A program made the position numbers and the translations under genes. The notes below the pieces were generated by a model, which worked only from the letters and a program-made list of their open reading frames with translations, was not told the origin of the DNA and did no database searches. From Phragmites australis (taxonomy: Eukaryota > Streptophyta > Magnoliopsida > Poales > Poaceae), in assembly GCF_958298935.1 (NCBI RefSeq), contig NC_084942.1:627501-691500 (forward strand): a stretch of 64,000 nt of DNA, written 5' to 3'. Numbering within the stretch: the first letter of the stretch is position 1; every line of letters starts with the position of its first letter. Positions 1-12,311 of the stretch are shown here, piece after piece.

Positions 1-1099
1 AAAAACATCAGCAATCCCTAAAATTATCCCAGAGATTTCAAGGCTCATAGTCATAATGTTTAGTTGATTTCCACTACAAGTATGGCAACCACATCTTTAT
101 CACCAAAACCTCCTTCCCGTCAATAATGTACGTCCGTTGCTGTGAACTGAAACACCCTATTTCCCATCTGGTGGCTCATGCCATTGCATTATGCACAATG
201 TGGCATCCCTGAAACCAATGCATGCTTGCATGCCAGCTTCGTGACAGTGGAATCTCTTAAGCCTCAGTGACACCAATACCTTGGGTAGCGAACTTTGCCT
301 AGGCAGATGACTATGAACCAACTTGATCCAGGTTTTGTGCATGTTTTAACTTATAGCTTCACCAACAGCAACCCGCTGACACTAAGTATTTCTTTTAGCA
401 ACATGACGCCAGCCAGTCACTGATAAGTAGTGTCACTAGGAAGGGGAGGAGCCATCCCTTCTGAATGCAATTGCGACTATTGGATCCCAAAAAAGAAAAA
501 TTAAGAATTGCATGATTTCAATTTTTTTTTTAAAGAATGCATTCTGCATCCACAGAAATTCGTATATGTAGGTATACATATGCGACGATAATCATTATTA
601 TTAAAGCAGCGGACAGTATGATGCAATAAAAGAGTAATTGACATGTTATTTGAGTCCTGCTCTTCAGTCCCCCAAAACTTATTGAACACTTGGGAAGCAG
701 AAGATACCAACTTGTGGCAAACAATAACAGCTAAATTGTGCTGTGGATACCCATTTCATATCATAATTGTCCTGCTTGCAAGACTACAGATCATAGTGGC
801 ACTCATTCCATGACTTCCAAAAACTCATTAGTTATTTTTTAAGCACCGCAGTCAAATCATATTTCGTAAACAAAAATGATAAATGATGCTGAATTTGTAC
901 TTTGTAGATACTATAACCACTTAACCCGACCGGCAGCCGCCCTAAATTTCCAATTTTTTAGCTAAACCAGCTAAGTGCACTGCTAATTGCAATTCTATGA
1001 ACCCCCAAAGAACCCAAAGGCACCGAATCTAGCCAACAGTTGAGCAACAGCAGAAGCAGGAGCAATAGAAACAGCAGCTAGATGCGTCACATCCATTAC
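1..1099 (-). other. presumed RAPTOR intron 1, no exon seen
   Basis: This stretch follows the splice donor of RAPTOR exon 1 on the minus strand. I looked for the next conserved RAPTOR block (it begins MKTGC in relatives) and did not find it, so it is most simply the start of a long first intron whose next exon lies left of the window. It is AT-rich with no other recognisable gene or transposon. Confidence 0.45.
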
Positions 1100-1405
1100 C
1101 CGGTCTTTTTGCCGCCACTTGGAGACGAGCCCGCTGGTAGAGGGCCCTGCAGCAGCAGCCGCAGCCTCGTCGAGCCCCTCGAGGCTCTGCTCGCACAGCA
1201 CCACCACCTGGGGCAGGTGCGCCACCGGCGCTGGCTTCTCCTCATCGGCCTCCAGCCTATTTCTGGGCTCTGGTCCGTTCACGACAGGGAGGTCATCCGT
1301 GACGTGGTTGTGGTGGTGATTCGGCAGTGACGCCGAGGGCGCGGCCGGCGACGGCGAGGACGACGAGCGCACGAGCCTGGACGCCATGAGATCTCCCAAT
1401 GCCAT
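1100..1405 (-). CDS. RAPTOR1: RAPTOR, first coding exon (partial gene)
   Basis: RAPTOR is the substrate-recruiting scaffold of TOR complex 1, the cytosolic growth and nutrient kinase. The 102 codons begin MALGDLMASRLV, the N-terminus shared by plant RAPTORs, run through a variable low-complexity part (poly-His/Asn, poly-Ala), then show the conserved LPQVVVLCEQ segment and end at LVSKWRQKDR. In relatives the next residues are MKTGC, which opens the raptor N-terminal CASPase-like domain. The reading departs from homology exactly at a good donor (CGG|GTAATG, intron from 1099), so the exon end is well placed. The start codon at 1403-1405 is set by homology. The caspase-like, HEAT and WD40 parts are not in the window. 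The Ser-Leu after CEQ and the Gln in KWRQ differ from what I remember in relatives (Arg-His; Pro or Leu), so a diverged or truncated copy is possible. Confidence 0.78.
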
Positions 1406-1408
1406 CTA

Positions 1409-1461
<53 letters not shown>

Positions 1462-1760
1462 CGTCACCCCGCAGCCACCATGAGGTCGCGGAGCCTGCTC
1501 ACCTACATCGATCGATTCCGCCCAGCCCAACGAATCCGACGGGGGCAGCCAGGTCACTAAGGGCGGAAAGATTGGGCCGAGGTTGGTGGGGAGGGGTTTA
1601 GGGTTAGGGTTTGGATGCGGTTGGGAGGAGAGAGAGAGAGCGGGGGGGGGGGGGGGGGGGGCGGGGAGGGAAGCGGGGGGGGGGGGGGGGAAGGGAAGCG
1701 GCGGGCGGAGAAGCAGGCGATGAGAGAGAGAGAGAGATTCCCCGACTTTCAATTGCTAAA
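1406..1760 (-). promoter_or_regulatory. RAPTOR 5' leader/promoter with CT, G and telobox motifs
   Basis: Just upstream of the RAPTOR start lies a run of about 24 CT dinucleotides (1411-1459; GA on the coding strand), typical of grass 5' leaders. Further out are a plant telomere-like box TTTAGGGTTAGGGTTTGG (1597-1614), GA repeats (1622-1640) and long G runs (about 1641-1690). Teloboxes are known promoter elements of ribosome-biogenesis and growth genes, which fits a TOR component. The transcription start is not determined. Confidence 0.55.
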
Positions 1761-1827
1761 AAACACGGGAAAAATATTACTAAAAAATTGGAAATTGGAT
1801 TCTCTCTTTTACAGTTTTTAACAGTCC

Positions 1828-2084
1828 CTGGAAAATAAATACACTTCGTTTTGGATAAAACATGCTCTTAATATATAAGTTTGATCACTATTTTTTTATT
1901 ACAATATATTTATAAAATTCAATAAATTTGTGATATTGTGAAAATACTACCGAGACAAATCTACACATATGATTTTAATGTTTCTAACTAAATACTTTGA
2001 AAGTTATTGTTAGTAAAAAAATTAAAGTTTGATCGATTTTTTTCTAAAACGCTATGTATTTATGATCGGATGGGGTACTAGTTT
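1828..2084. mobile_element. Stowaway-like MITE, copy A
   Basis: An AT-rich element of about 255 bp with imperfect terminal inverted repeats: left AAATAAATACACTTCGTTTT, right (reverse complement) CATAAATACATAGCGTTTT. A second copy, alike across its length, lies at 22018-22247 and ends in the Stowaway-type CTCCCTCCG terminus. The element holds no ORF. Exact ends are approximate. Confidence 0.6.
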
Positions 2085-3362
2085 TTGGGTAGTGGTCCAA
2101 GCGTATGGGATTGCGTTGGCTACCATTTTTCCTCTGATTTTATTTCTTAGATTTTCATCGGTTCTTTCTTTTAATGGGATTTCCATTAATTCTAGTGATG
2201 CATAGCACTTGTGAAACTAAAGTTTGCCAAGCAAGAATAGCTGCATGGATCAGCTTGGCAACCGGATGATTATACGGTGGTTATTCATGATCATAAACCG
2301 TGCACCGTGGTGATGTCTACAGAATGTCAAGCTTGCCTGCATTTCCATCGTAGATGTTGCAATTGTGATTTTGTATGGGAAAAGTGCATAACATGAAGTA
2401 AACTTGCCTTAGGACAAGTATAGGGGACAAGGCTACCGTGTTCTAATTCGATCCATCGACTAGGGATTTTTTAAATTTAAATCCGGAGGACTTGATCCAA
2501 CTTCTCACTATGCAAATAAGTTCTAAAAATGAAAAAAATATAACAATTGCTGTTTGTTACAAATCGGATGGGTAGATTGCATATGGGATCGATGGCAATA
2601 ACACGAGTCAAGTAGATGTAGATCCCAAGAAGCAGATCGATCCCATATGAGATAGCAATTGAATTGATGCTGGGGAGCTGTCTGTCATCGACTAGCTAGG
2701 TAAGATGCATGGCAGATGGTGCTCCACTCTACTTCTTAGCTACTGCAACTGTTATTATAGGGTGAATTTGATTGAAGGATAATGCTAGATAGGATATGAC
2801 AATTTGTGTTTTGTTGTTTTATTGGATAGGATGATCTAATTTTTTATTTAGTAGCACGGATAAAATGATCTAATTTCTTGTTTGGTTAAGGTTAGCTAAA
2901 ATTCTGTATGATTCACTTGTCATATATTTTATTTTTTATTAAAATATAATCATGTGAGATCTTATTTTGTTGATTTAATTGCAATGAATACAATTGTACA
3001 ATTGGATCGAAATAAATGGTTTAGCAGATAATACTATTAAAAATATGTTAAAAAATGTATTTACTCTAACCAACCAGAATATACCGCGGGGATAAAACTC
3101 ATCAAGAATATGAATGGCTCCGTCCAATATTTTTTGGCGTATAAGCTCATCTAAGTATCTCAGAAAAATATTACTCAAATCAACCATCCTATACATCGTC
3201 CTCCAACCAAACACCCTCGAAAAATAGATACTCATATCCCATCCAGAAACATCCCATAAAACAAACACACCTACAGCGAACACAGAGTAGGAATTTGTCT
3301 TGCTTTCCCTCCACAAATTAAATAGCATTTGACTGCCCACGATCCATTAACCCATAGAGTAT
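2085..3362. other. intergenic, no gene seen
   Basis: AT-rich DNA without a supportable ORF or exon. It holds a 14 bp inverted repeat, CATATGGGATCGAT (2580-2593 and, reversed, 2636-2649), inside a longer imperfect palindrome. Confidence 0.5.
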
Positions 3363-3596
3363 GGGCATGTTTGGATTGTATCATGCCCAACCCTGCCAAG
3401 AGTTGACGCACCCAAGGATTGGCGACCAATTTCCACGCCGCCGGTTTGCCGACGCATTAGCGAGGAATTAACTTGTAAGGGTTGGGTGACACCAACGACG
3501 CGAGCTAAAAGTTGGCACCCATCCAAGCAACGGCCAATTTAAACTGGACGAGCCAATATTTAGCGAGACAAGCATTGGCATGATCCAAACAAGCCC
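3363..3596. mobile_element. Tourist-like MITE
   Basis: A 234 bp element whose left end GGGCATGTTTGGAT matches the reverse complement of its right end GGGCTTGTTTGGAT. It is flanked by a possible 3 bp target duplication TAT (3360-3362 and 3597-3599). The GGGC..TGTTTGG terminus and 3 bp duplication are typical of PIF/Harbinger-derived MITEs, although TTA/TAA would be more usual. Confidence 0.65.
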
Positions 3597-3599
3597 TAT

Positions 3600-5373
3600 A
3601 TATAACTCTTCTGCATCCATTCATTTATCCACTAAGCTCTCAAATAGTACAGACTGTCTTATTTGCATGTTAATAATGTTATTGTACCCTTGCAAACTCA
3701 TCTTCTTCATAAAGCGTAGCATCAGCCATCCGGTCGTTCCAATACATCTACTCTCTCTCTCTCTCTCTCTGTCTCCCGTTTGGAATTTGATCGCCTAGGC
3801 TGAATCTTCACATGGATTGCATTCTCTTTTCCATAATTTGATAGTATGTCAGTTTCAAAATCTGATTCTTATGCAAACCAGCAGGTCAGATTTCACTAGC
3901 AACTCAAAATGTACAAGCAGTACCCGCAAGATGCCGTGTAGTTTGATTGTCAGGTAGTGCACCACATACTATAATGGTTACCTGGGCAATTCACCTCCTT
4001 TTATTTTCTGTTTCCCGTCCGAAGAACAGATCCTAACTATTGCAGCAAGAAAATATAAGGCGGCTCATGCATTCAGCCCTGCCCTGCCTTGCTGTGTTGT
4101 TTCTGGGGCAATGGTGACCCTTAACTTTTCTTTTGGCCACACCAAAGGGGGCACACGAGTCAGCAGGAAGGGGGGCACACCGGCACAGAGCAACAATAAG
4201 ATGAGACATGAGACACACCTGCAAAGAACAAGCTATCTGTTCACAGGTAGGCAGGCTCAGAAAGTTTACATATACATATGGATGGAGTGGTGAGATGTGG
4301 TCATAGGATTAGCTGATGCCGTACCTTCTGCTCCATGTGCTCCTGCTCTTCTTCTCTCCTCTTTCTTGGTCTCAACTCAACCGTGTTGATCTGTGTGCCA
4401 GCATACCTGCAAACTCTGGAGGAAACTGACTGCCCTTTGTGACAGACAACTGGAGGTGAACCTCTTCAATGAACCAGAAAAAATGGGTAATTCTTCTCAC
4501 AGTAAGAGAAAGCTGCATGCATTTTTCAGGGTCTAATTGCTGTAGTTTTTTTTACAATAAAAATCTGTTAATCAGAGGCACTGATTAAGCCATGTAATGA
4601 CGCCTTCAAAAGCAACCCCTCTTATAGATGAGATCTTATATAGCATTCGACATTTCCTCAATAAAACTTTCATTTCACCTGTCCTTTATAGCATAAAGGA
4701 AGCAACTGAAATTAAATATTTCCATGGTTCATCTTGTTGTACCAAGGTGGAATTGCCATGTGCACAAATATATAGGAGTTGCTAGTGTACATAAAATGAG
4801 AGATTACCAGTAGACAAATCAAACGATGATATGATAAGGAGTAATGAGCCAATCTGATGGATTTAGTTAAGATGACGAAGCAGATCACTTCCCTTGATGC
4901 GTAGCACAGCACCAAAAATAAGTACACTCTCTGGACGAGTGGACATGCCCTTTCACGAATACCAGATATTTGTCGAAAAGAATATGTATCAACTGGAATA
5001 ACAAGGGCTTTGCATGCTACTAAATCTCAATAAAACCTGTCTTCCAGCCATCACTCATCTCTAATATATTTTCATTCAAGAATAATCTCAAACAGACCTA
5101 GAAGGTAAACAATCTGATCAGGGGAACACCACGCAACATACACACTGAAGCAAACAATACAATGTCTGGAAGTTAGAAGGGGGCAACCACTTCTAACGTT
5201 GCCTTTTCCACCTTTAAAATTCACATGATATGCAAGATCATTCATAAGCTTCTGTAAACCAAAGAAAAGCAGGTCCAGAAGCACTTTGAACATTGGTTTG
5301 GACACAACACTGTACAGCCAGCAATAACGAAAGTCTACCATTACAGACATATCTCAGGGCAACACTAATACTT
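3600..5373. other. intergenic and hydrolase 3' flank
   Basis: No supportable gene. A short CT microsatellite lies at about 3751-3769. The last few hundred bases next to the hydrolase stop codon at 5374 are probably its 3' UTR. Confidence 0.4.
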
Positions 5374-8013
5374 TCACTCATCTTTCATGGCTATCTCATG
5401 CCTCCTTTTCTGTGCAACCTCCACAAGCAGAGTTAGCAGGGCTTCACATACCTGCGATGTGTCTGCCTGATCCCCAGGCTCGTCTTTCAGCGAGGAATAC
5501 ACCATCCATGCATGGTCTAGATTCCTCTCTGGCCGGACCAACACTGATCCAGGAACCTCAGCATCCTTCCTCGTCACAAGACCATCACTCTTCTCACCAT
5601 ACCTTGCCACCAGCAGTTGTGAGCATGCTGCCATTGCAGCAGAAAGTGGCATTACAACTGGGATTCGGGTGGAATTGCCATCGGCAGCAATCGGGAGCTC
5701 CAAATGTGCAACATGAGAGAGAGCCGTGAGCACGCTAGGGGTGATCCTTGCCTCTGTGTGGAATGATACAATTGGAACCTCCTGGGGTAACGGGTGCTGT
5801 CGCAGGAATTCTTTCCTCCTTTCATAAGTCAGATCTACTAGAGCCTGCAGATCACCCTGGAGAAAAGACAATGAACATAGTCAAGAACATTGTTGTCCAT
5901 TGCGCAAGCTGACTAATGCTCGGAATGATCAAGACAAATACCTTAAGGACTTTGGATACCAACATTTCCATGAGTTTACGCAACCTGACGTAGTCACCAA
6001 GCTGCCCCTCGCGAAGGATATCTGAAGCAACTGGGCTTCCCCCATATGGACTTTGGGCTAATACCAAACCTGCAACTTTGTCTTTCAGTTGTGGCCAATA
6101 GAGGGAGAGGGCTGCAGCCGCATCTACGCCGCCCTTGCTATGACCAAGAAGTAGAATACGTTTCCTTGATCCCCAGTATATTTCTTCTATGTATTCCTTT
6201 ATCTCTCTCGCGTTTTTACTTACTGAAGACTGCAGGGTGGTTTATAAGTCTTACTTGATGAAAATAAATGTCAAGAGCAAAGTACATGTTAGTATATGGA
6301 AGTACCTCACTATGAATTTTGGCGATGTGACAAGCCAGACCCATTTTGGAGAAGTATGATTTTGTCTTGACAAAATAAAGCGGCCCGTGGTTACTAAACA
6401 AACCTATAAGCAGCACGAAAACCAATGTCATGGAAAGTTGAGAAATTGACCATTTGTAAAAAGAGTGGCTGCAGACTAACCTGGAACCAACAAATAAACC
6501 ATCGAATGGGGTAGCTTGTGCTCATTTTTTCTGAAGGAGAATGAAATGACCACATGAGATAAAGCTTGTATTACATCTATTATGAAAAGCCAGTTTGCAA
6601 ATTGTAAGTATTAATATCCAGTTTGAAATTGGTCTAACCTCACAGAGTCCAGAATCTCCAAGAATCTGGTTGTCCCATCCTCAGTTGTAGGCAAGCCTTG
6701 ATCCCGCTGGAGCCAGCCGATATCATCTGCTGAACCACGGACAGTTTTCCGAGCACTCTCTACAAGTCTGCACACAAGATATCAAAGACTACTCATCCCC
6801 ACAAAGGAACATCTTATGAGAGACTATTACATCCACTAAAGTTGAATTTTCTGTCCAAAATTAATCTAAAAAGGGCATCAGAATGGCATCCATTTCCAAC
6901 TCATATTTTTACTTAATTCTTCAGTATGGACAAAATAGACATACTGCGTGGCAAATTCTACGAAAAGTGCACTACACTTCGAATATATGCATTATTACTG
7001 TTAAATGCATATATTAGAATTTGCATGAGAAGAATAAAACATAAAGATGCCAGAGCAACGTGTACCCTTGAAACAATGAGGTTCCATTCTGGAAAACACG
7101 TGAAGGTACCATGTGTCCTGAGTTTTCTTGAGAGGAGCTTCCGCTACAATCTGCCTGAGCGAGGGATGAGTTAGTGCCAGCTGACTCTATGGAAGAAGCC
7201 TGAACAGATGATCTGCTAGCAGCTGATACTGGTGGCAGTGTTACTAATTCTTGGCCCTCCTCAGATAGACCTGCATTAAGATAGCAAACACAATCGAGCA
7301 GTTGAAATGGAATTACCATAAGGGTCCATTTTGCTTATGCAATTTACATAAGGAAAACATTTGCCGAAGTAAGAAAAGGAACTAACCAACGTAACCAGGT
7401 ACAGGGAGGCACTGGGTGAGATATGAAGCTGTCTGGGCAAGATAAGATGCAGCTTGGTTTAAAGATGGGACGGAGAGGAACAGTTGTGAATCTTCAACCC
7501 TGTTGTCTGAATAGCTATCATCAACCTGTATTCGTCAATAGCCGTTAAAGGAAAAGAAATAACTAAGAGCCTAAAGTACAACTATAGAATTTTTGCCTAA
7601 TTTGGATCTTTACATATAAAATCAAAATGAGATTTCATTATGCTGCTTCCTTACCTAACGTTGGACATGTTTGAAGCACAATATTATAAGACTCGTAGCA
7701 CCAAAGCCTTTACACTTAAACTCTTAAAATTTCGAATATGAAGAGCAGCAGTGCCAAGGATAATGAGTAGACATGGTCAGTGTACTGTGATCAATTTAAG
7801 GTTTAAATTGTGCAGCAATCCAATCCACTTAACAAAAAAGGGTCAGGGTTCATACCGTGATAGAAAAAGGGATATACTAAATACTAATCCATGCAAGAGT
7901 TGAAAAAAAGTTAAGGCAATTCATTGCACAGGATAATAACAGGACAAAGCAGAAAATCCACATACCGCTGCAGAAGTAGATGGCTCCCCCTGCGTTGAAG
8001 GCGATTCCCTCAT
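5374..8013 (-). CDS. alpha/beta-hydrolase (lipase-like), 8 exons
   Basis: A complete 479-residue model: exons 8013-7966, 7525-7387, 7270-7066, 6767-6639, 6530-6481, 6403-6306, 6229-5942 and 5856-5374, all with GT-AG introns and kept frame. The middle exons encode VYLLVPGLFSNHGP (likely oxyanion-hole strand) and ILLLGHSKGG, the GxSxG nucleophile elbow with Ser254. The C-terminal exon offers Asp410 (SDGLV) and His434 (LDHAWM) as candidates to finish a Ser-Asp-His triad. Residues about 20-170 are Ser/Thr-rich and less conserved. There is no obvious signal peptide, so the protein is probably intracellular. The start is the first ATG of the first exon that splices in frame (MRESPSTQGE); an upstream non-coding exon is likely. 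Substrate unknown. The family is conserved in plants, but I cannot give a characterised name. Confidence 0.88.
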
Positions 8014-8699
8014 GTCCGGTGTGGTTATACATATAAGAGAAATCTGCTAGAAGTGCTCCCATTCGTCAGAATAATCAATGTGCAGACAAGCAATGAATCC
8101 GCATAAGCGAGTAGCAGGAAAAGGTGGAGCTGGTGATAAAATAAAAGGCTATGTGATGTATAGAACTGAGAAAGAAGCACAACTGAAGAGCAAGTAATGA
8201 GGTCCTTTTAGAGTAAAGGAAGCACAACTACGCAAGTAACAAGCGGTACTCTTATCATCAAGAAGAAAAGGATCAAACGCATCTCCAATCACCAAAGGCA
8301 AACAACTTCTCTGCAGGTGCATGGACCTTGCCTCCACATGACATCACACGCGACATTTTCTTTTCTTTCTTGTTAAGATTGAAGCACGCGCAAGCAGGGG
8401 CGCGCGGATCTACCACCCCGGCCGCCAGAGGTGGCCGGCGGCGGAGCAACAGCCACCCCCCTCCGGTGGCAGATCTACGACCCCAAGCGAATTAAGCAAC
8501 CGCGAGGGAGAAAACCATCAGAAACGCAGTCTCCCTCGATCGGCATCAGGGGGATAGAAGGGCAGCGCTGACCTACTGTTCCGACGGGCGACGCGTGCGG
8601 AAGGCAGAAACCGAGACCAAGAGTCCCGGCCGGTGGTGAGCGACGCCGACGCGTGCCGCGTGCGGAAGGCGAGACCGAGAGCTCCGGCGGTTGCGTCAG
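8014..8699 (-). promoter_or_regulatory. hydrolase 5' leader and GC-rich promoter region
   Basis: Upstream of the hydrolase ATG the DNA becomes strongly GC- and CpG-rich (about 8385-8700), as grass promoters and first exons often do. Open frames here are composition-driven and match nothing I recognise. Transcription start and any leader intron are not resolved. Confidence 0.35.
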
Positions 8700-9712
8700 G
8701 CAGAAGCCGTGACCGAGATAGATATACTCCGTATTTCTTCTCCCCGCGTTGAGCCACGTCATCTCCACCGTCGTCAGCCGTCAGATCGAAGGACGAGCAA
8801 ACGTCAGCCGTTGGATTGGACCAGAGTCTCCGATTCTTCTGCTCCCGATGAGAGATGGAGCCCGCCGCCCCTACTCCGGTCATCTCCTCCGCACGAGGCC
8901 GTCCTCTCCTCTCCTGGCTGATTTCCCATTCCAATGGTTTAGCAAAATCCATCCCCGCCTTCGCCCGTGCACCGTCTCCACTCATTGTCCGACGTCTTTG
9001 CCGCCAGCCAGCAGCAGGAGCAACAGCCATTGTCGTCGCCGCCAAGGTCCTCGCTCCACCACCAGCAGGGCCTGGACCACGCCACCCTGCGGCTCAGCTC
9101 AGCTCTGCCTCCACCGGCGGGGACGAGGGTTATTTTCTAAGCAGAATGACACATGCATTTTCATATGAGATATCTATTGGTATTGTATTATGTTTTTCAT
9201 CCTATATTATCTCTATATTATATAACATATATTACTTTGCGGTTATAGTTATTTAAGATTTTTGAGTATGACGAGTATAACTGTCGTAAAAACGCAATGC
9301 ATGACGTATAATTTTAGACCGTTGTAATATATGGGTATCTTACTATATTTTGTAACACATGTTACACTGCGGTCATAGTTATTTGAGGAATAATTTTTAT
9401 GAGCATGATGAACACAATTGTCATAAAAGCGTAATATATAGTGTATAATTTTGGGCCCTTGTAACGTAGGAATACCTTACTATATTATGTAACACATGTT
9501 ACTCCGCGGTCATAGTTATTTGAGGAATAATTTTTGTGAGTATGATGAACACATCAGTTATAAAAGCATAATACATGACGTATAATTTTGGACCGTTGCA
9601 ACGCGTGAATACTTAACACATATTGCTCTACGGTCATAAGTTATATGCGAAATAATTTTTATGAGCACGATGAACATAACAGTTATGGAAACACAATATA
9701 TGTTACTAGTGC
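8700..9712 (+). mobile_element. possible decayed non-autonomous Helitron
   Basis: This stretch resembles the better Helitron at 23362: both have TTGAGCCACGTCA near the left end followed by a GTCGGAT/GTCAGAT-like segment. It carries an exon-like GC-rich reading frame (from 8855, MEPAAPTPV..., unidentified) and then 137 bp tandem repeats whose units contain CGTTGCAACGC, a motif common near grass Helitron 3' ends. A CTAGT lies at 9707-9711. The left terminus is not defined. Confidence 0.35.
9214..9712. repeat. tandem repeat, about 137 bp unit, 3.7 copies
   Basis: Units begin near 9214, 9344, 9481 and 9619 (the last partial). Each contains GCGGTCATAGTTATTTGAGG, then TGAGTATGATGAACACA-like, a run resembling GACGTATAATTTTGGACCGTTG, and TACCTTAC. 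The copies at 9344 and 9481 are the most alike. The array ends about 100 bp before the PTAC6 start codon, so it occupies that gene's promoter. Confidence 0.85.
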
Positions 9713-9813
9713 TAGAAAAAATAAGGGAAAAACTGACATCAGATTTGGTGCCACGGGCCGGAGAAAGCCCAAAGGCCAAAACCTTCCTCCTCTTCCCCTC
9801 CACCCAAACGAAA

Positions 9814-12311
9814 ATGGCGACCGCCCCTCCTCTCCTCCTCCTCTCCTCTCGCCCCTATCCATTACGCTGCCGCCACCGCGGGGCCTCTCCCCGCATCTCC
9901 TCCAGTCCCAAGCCCAAGCATAAGCTGCCCCTTCTCATCCTCTCCCTCCGAGCCAACCCGGCGGCGCCCCTCCGGCGCAATGTCTCCGTGGCCTACGGTG
10001 ACGACGACATGGACGACGACTTCGGCGACTTCGACCCCGAAGACGCTGAAGGAGACGACGACGAACTCGACAACGAGCAGGACTACGACGTCGACTACGA
10101 CCGCCTCCTTGCCCCCGTCAACGCCAAGCCCCCGCTGCCTTCTTCACTTTCCGGGGGGAACGGCGACGAGGGGGACATCGCCATGGTCGCCGCCGAGAGC
10201 TTCGTCTCCACGCAGGACTCAGCCTCCGACACCGTCGTCGACTACTCCGTCGACGAGGATGAGTTCCACAAGATCCGCCTGCTCCACTGCGACTTCCTTA
10301 TCCGCAAGGTGCCTGACCCCGACGATGACGTCTTCGACTTCAGAGAGGTAGCTATCCTCTCATTCCTACTCCTGGCTAGTAATTGCTTGTGGCATTTCGT
10401 AAAACTAGTATATGACGATGCTTTTGGTCACTGTGACATTTCATCAAACATGTGCATAGCATTGCCATCCAAATTGGAAAAAAAAACTGCATTAATTGGG
10501 TTAATTCAACTCCATTATGTGGTCCTCATTCTGCTGAACATGGCATTTCTGTGCGACAGATGTATGTCACACCACCCGACACTGACACCTACTCCATTCC
10601 GAGAGTTCTTGCCCCCATGCCGCAGAAGGTGCCTATATGTTTCAGTTATTTCGTATGTCACTTCAGGTGAATCTGAATCAGCCTTGAGGTGTAACTGTTG
10701 CTTCTCTTGTTGGAATTAGTACGTTAGATGCACGAAGAAAAACTTTGGCTGCTACAACGTAACTGAGCCACCAGTTGAGCATTTGCGTGACCCGCTGTAC
10801 AAGACTGAAAGGGAGATCAAGAAGGTATGTTGACAATTTGTGTGCTCTATTAGCTGTTTCTGCCACTCTATCCATGTTCGACAAACATTATGATGTTTTT
10901 CCCTAGCTTCTTGCTGTACAATTCAAGTAGGAATATCCAGTTGTATTCTGGTGATGAAATGCCCTTGCTGGTTGTATTTGTCACTTACCTACTTGTGAGG
11001 TAAAATGCATATTTAATGTTCATGTGTAAGCTGCTATGCATGTGAAGTTGCTTTTGTGAAATTTCTTGCAAATCCCTCTGGTCAGAGGTTTTATTCCTCT
11101 TGTAGGCTGTAGCAATTACTTGAATATGTAGCTCACCTTATGGGATGCATGATGTAGTGTTTGTTGTCCTAGATGTCCAACTATTGTATATGCTAAAACA
11201 GAAAATAAGTGAGCAAGTAAATTACATAGATTTATGTGTTATCCTGCTTTGCTAATGAGTGATCTTCTATTAGCCTTGTTTTAACCCAATGCCCACCTTC
11301 GAATGTGATATGTGACTGTTGTTATTACATAGCATGTGTTTCTGGTTTATCATTATTGTTTATGTACATTATGGTTCGACACTGCTAGATTGCTTCTCCG
11401 TATTATGATACGTTAAGCATGTGCGCTTCTGGCTTCAGGATTTTCTTATTAAAAGTATATGCCTCATAAATTTATATTGCAGGTCTTCTTAACCAAACAC
11501 TACAGAAACAGGCGTTCTGATGACCCAGATTTCTTCCTTGATTTTGAGGAGATTTATGTCATTGACTCAAAAACAAGGTCAATCACAAGAGCGAAAGTTG
11601 TGGTAAGATATTCTAAATCTAAATTCGTTTAGACTGTTACAAAATATTTGTTTTGATATATTTGGGTTCCATGAATCGGGCTGTTGGTAATTTTGGAGTA
11701 ATTGTTGTTGTTTTTCCTGTTCGTTAAATGCTCATTCAGTAGTACCTAGCAAAACTAACAAACCAAATGTACATTCAGTAGTACCTAACAAACCATATGC
11801 GCGGTTGCTGGTGGAAATTAATCTTTCTTTGTCAGAGTATTATCTTGATGTCATCTTGATGTATCTGACAACGAAATTTGTGGCCAACCTGTTATCTGTT
11901 TAACGATCTTTGAGAAAAATTATTCTGCGTGCCACCTAGTATCACCTAAATAAAAAAAAGACATACTTGTGGTGTACTTAAATAACTGATATCTACCCAT
12001 CTGTGAGTCGACAGGTTAGTGTTCCTGAAGGAAAGAAAAGAGATAGGGGAAATGACCTGCTACTCATACGCGATGGAGGGGAGTCTTTTAGAATAATTGA
12101 CAAGGTAGTCTGCTTACTTCAAATATCTAGCCTTTTGTTTTGTTTAAGTGGGCTTAAAAAGTAATTTTGGCTATTGGTATCATCACTATACCAGACTAAA
12201 AGGGATGATGCAACCACTGTCATCCAAAGAGAAGAGTGGGCAAAGTCGAGACAAGATGTGGAGAAGCATTTCAGGAAGCTCAGAGACTTTGACTACTCAA
12301 ATTGGTTCTGA
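9814..12311 (+). CDS. PTAC6: PTAC6/PAP8, plastid RNA polymerase-associated protein
   Basis: PTAC6 (PAP8) is an accessory subunit of the plastid-encoded RNA polymerase, required for chloroplast transcription and greening; Arabidopsis mutants are albino. The complete 344-residue model has exons 9814-10347, 10560-10628, 10720-10824, 11483-11602, 12015-12104 and 12195-12311, all phase 0. Residues 1 to about 55 are Ser/Pro/Arg/Leu-rich like a chloroplast transit peptide. An Asp/Glu-rich stretch follows (GDDDMDDDFGDFDPEDAEGD). The conserved body starts at FHKIRLLHCDFLIRKVPDP, continues through MYVTPPDTDTYSIPRVLAPM and VFLTKHYRNRRSDDPDF, and ends HFRKLRDFDYSNWF-stop. Length matches Arabidopsis PTAC6 (about 328). 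An upstream in-frame ATG at 9661 lies in repeat DNA and is rejected; MATAPP at 9814 begins the transit peptide. Confidence 0.93.

Noticed and set aside
1279..1752. 157-codon minus-strand frame upstream of RAPTOR
   Set aside because: Made of the GA microsatellite, G runs and a frame-shifted RAPTOR N-terminus.
8518..9256. 175- and 133-codon frames between hydrolase and PTAC6
   Set aside because: Overlap on both strands in GC-rich, Helitron-like DNA without homology or splice support.
9980..10351. 123-codon Thr/Ser-rich frame overlapping PTAC6 exon 1
   Set aside because: Frame-shifted reading of the GAC/GAG-rich acidic stretch; no independent support.
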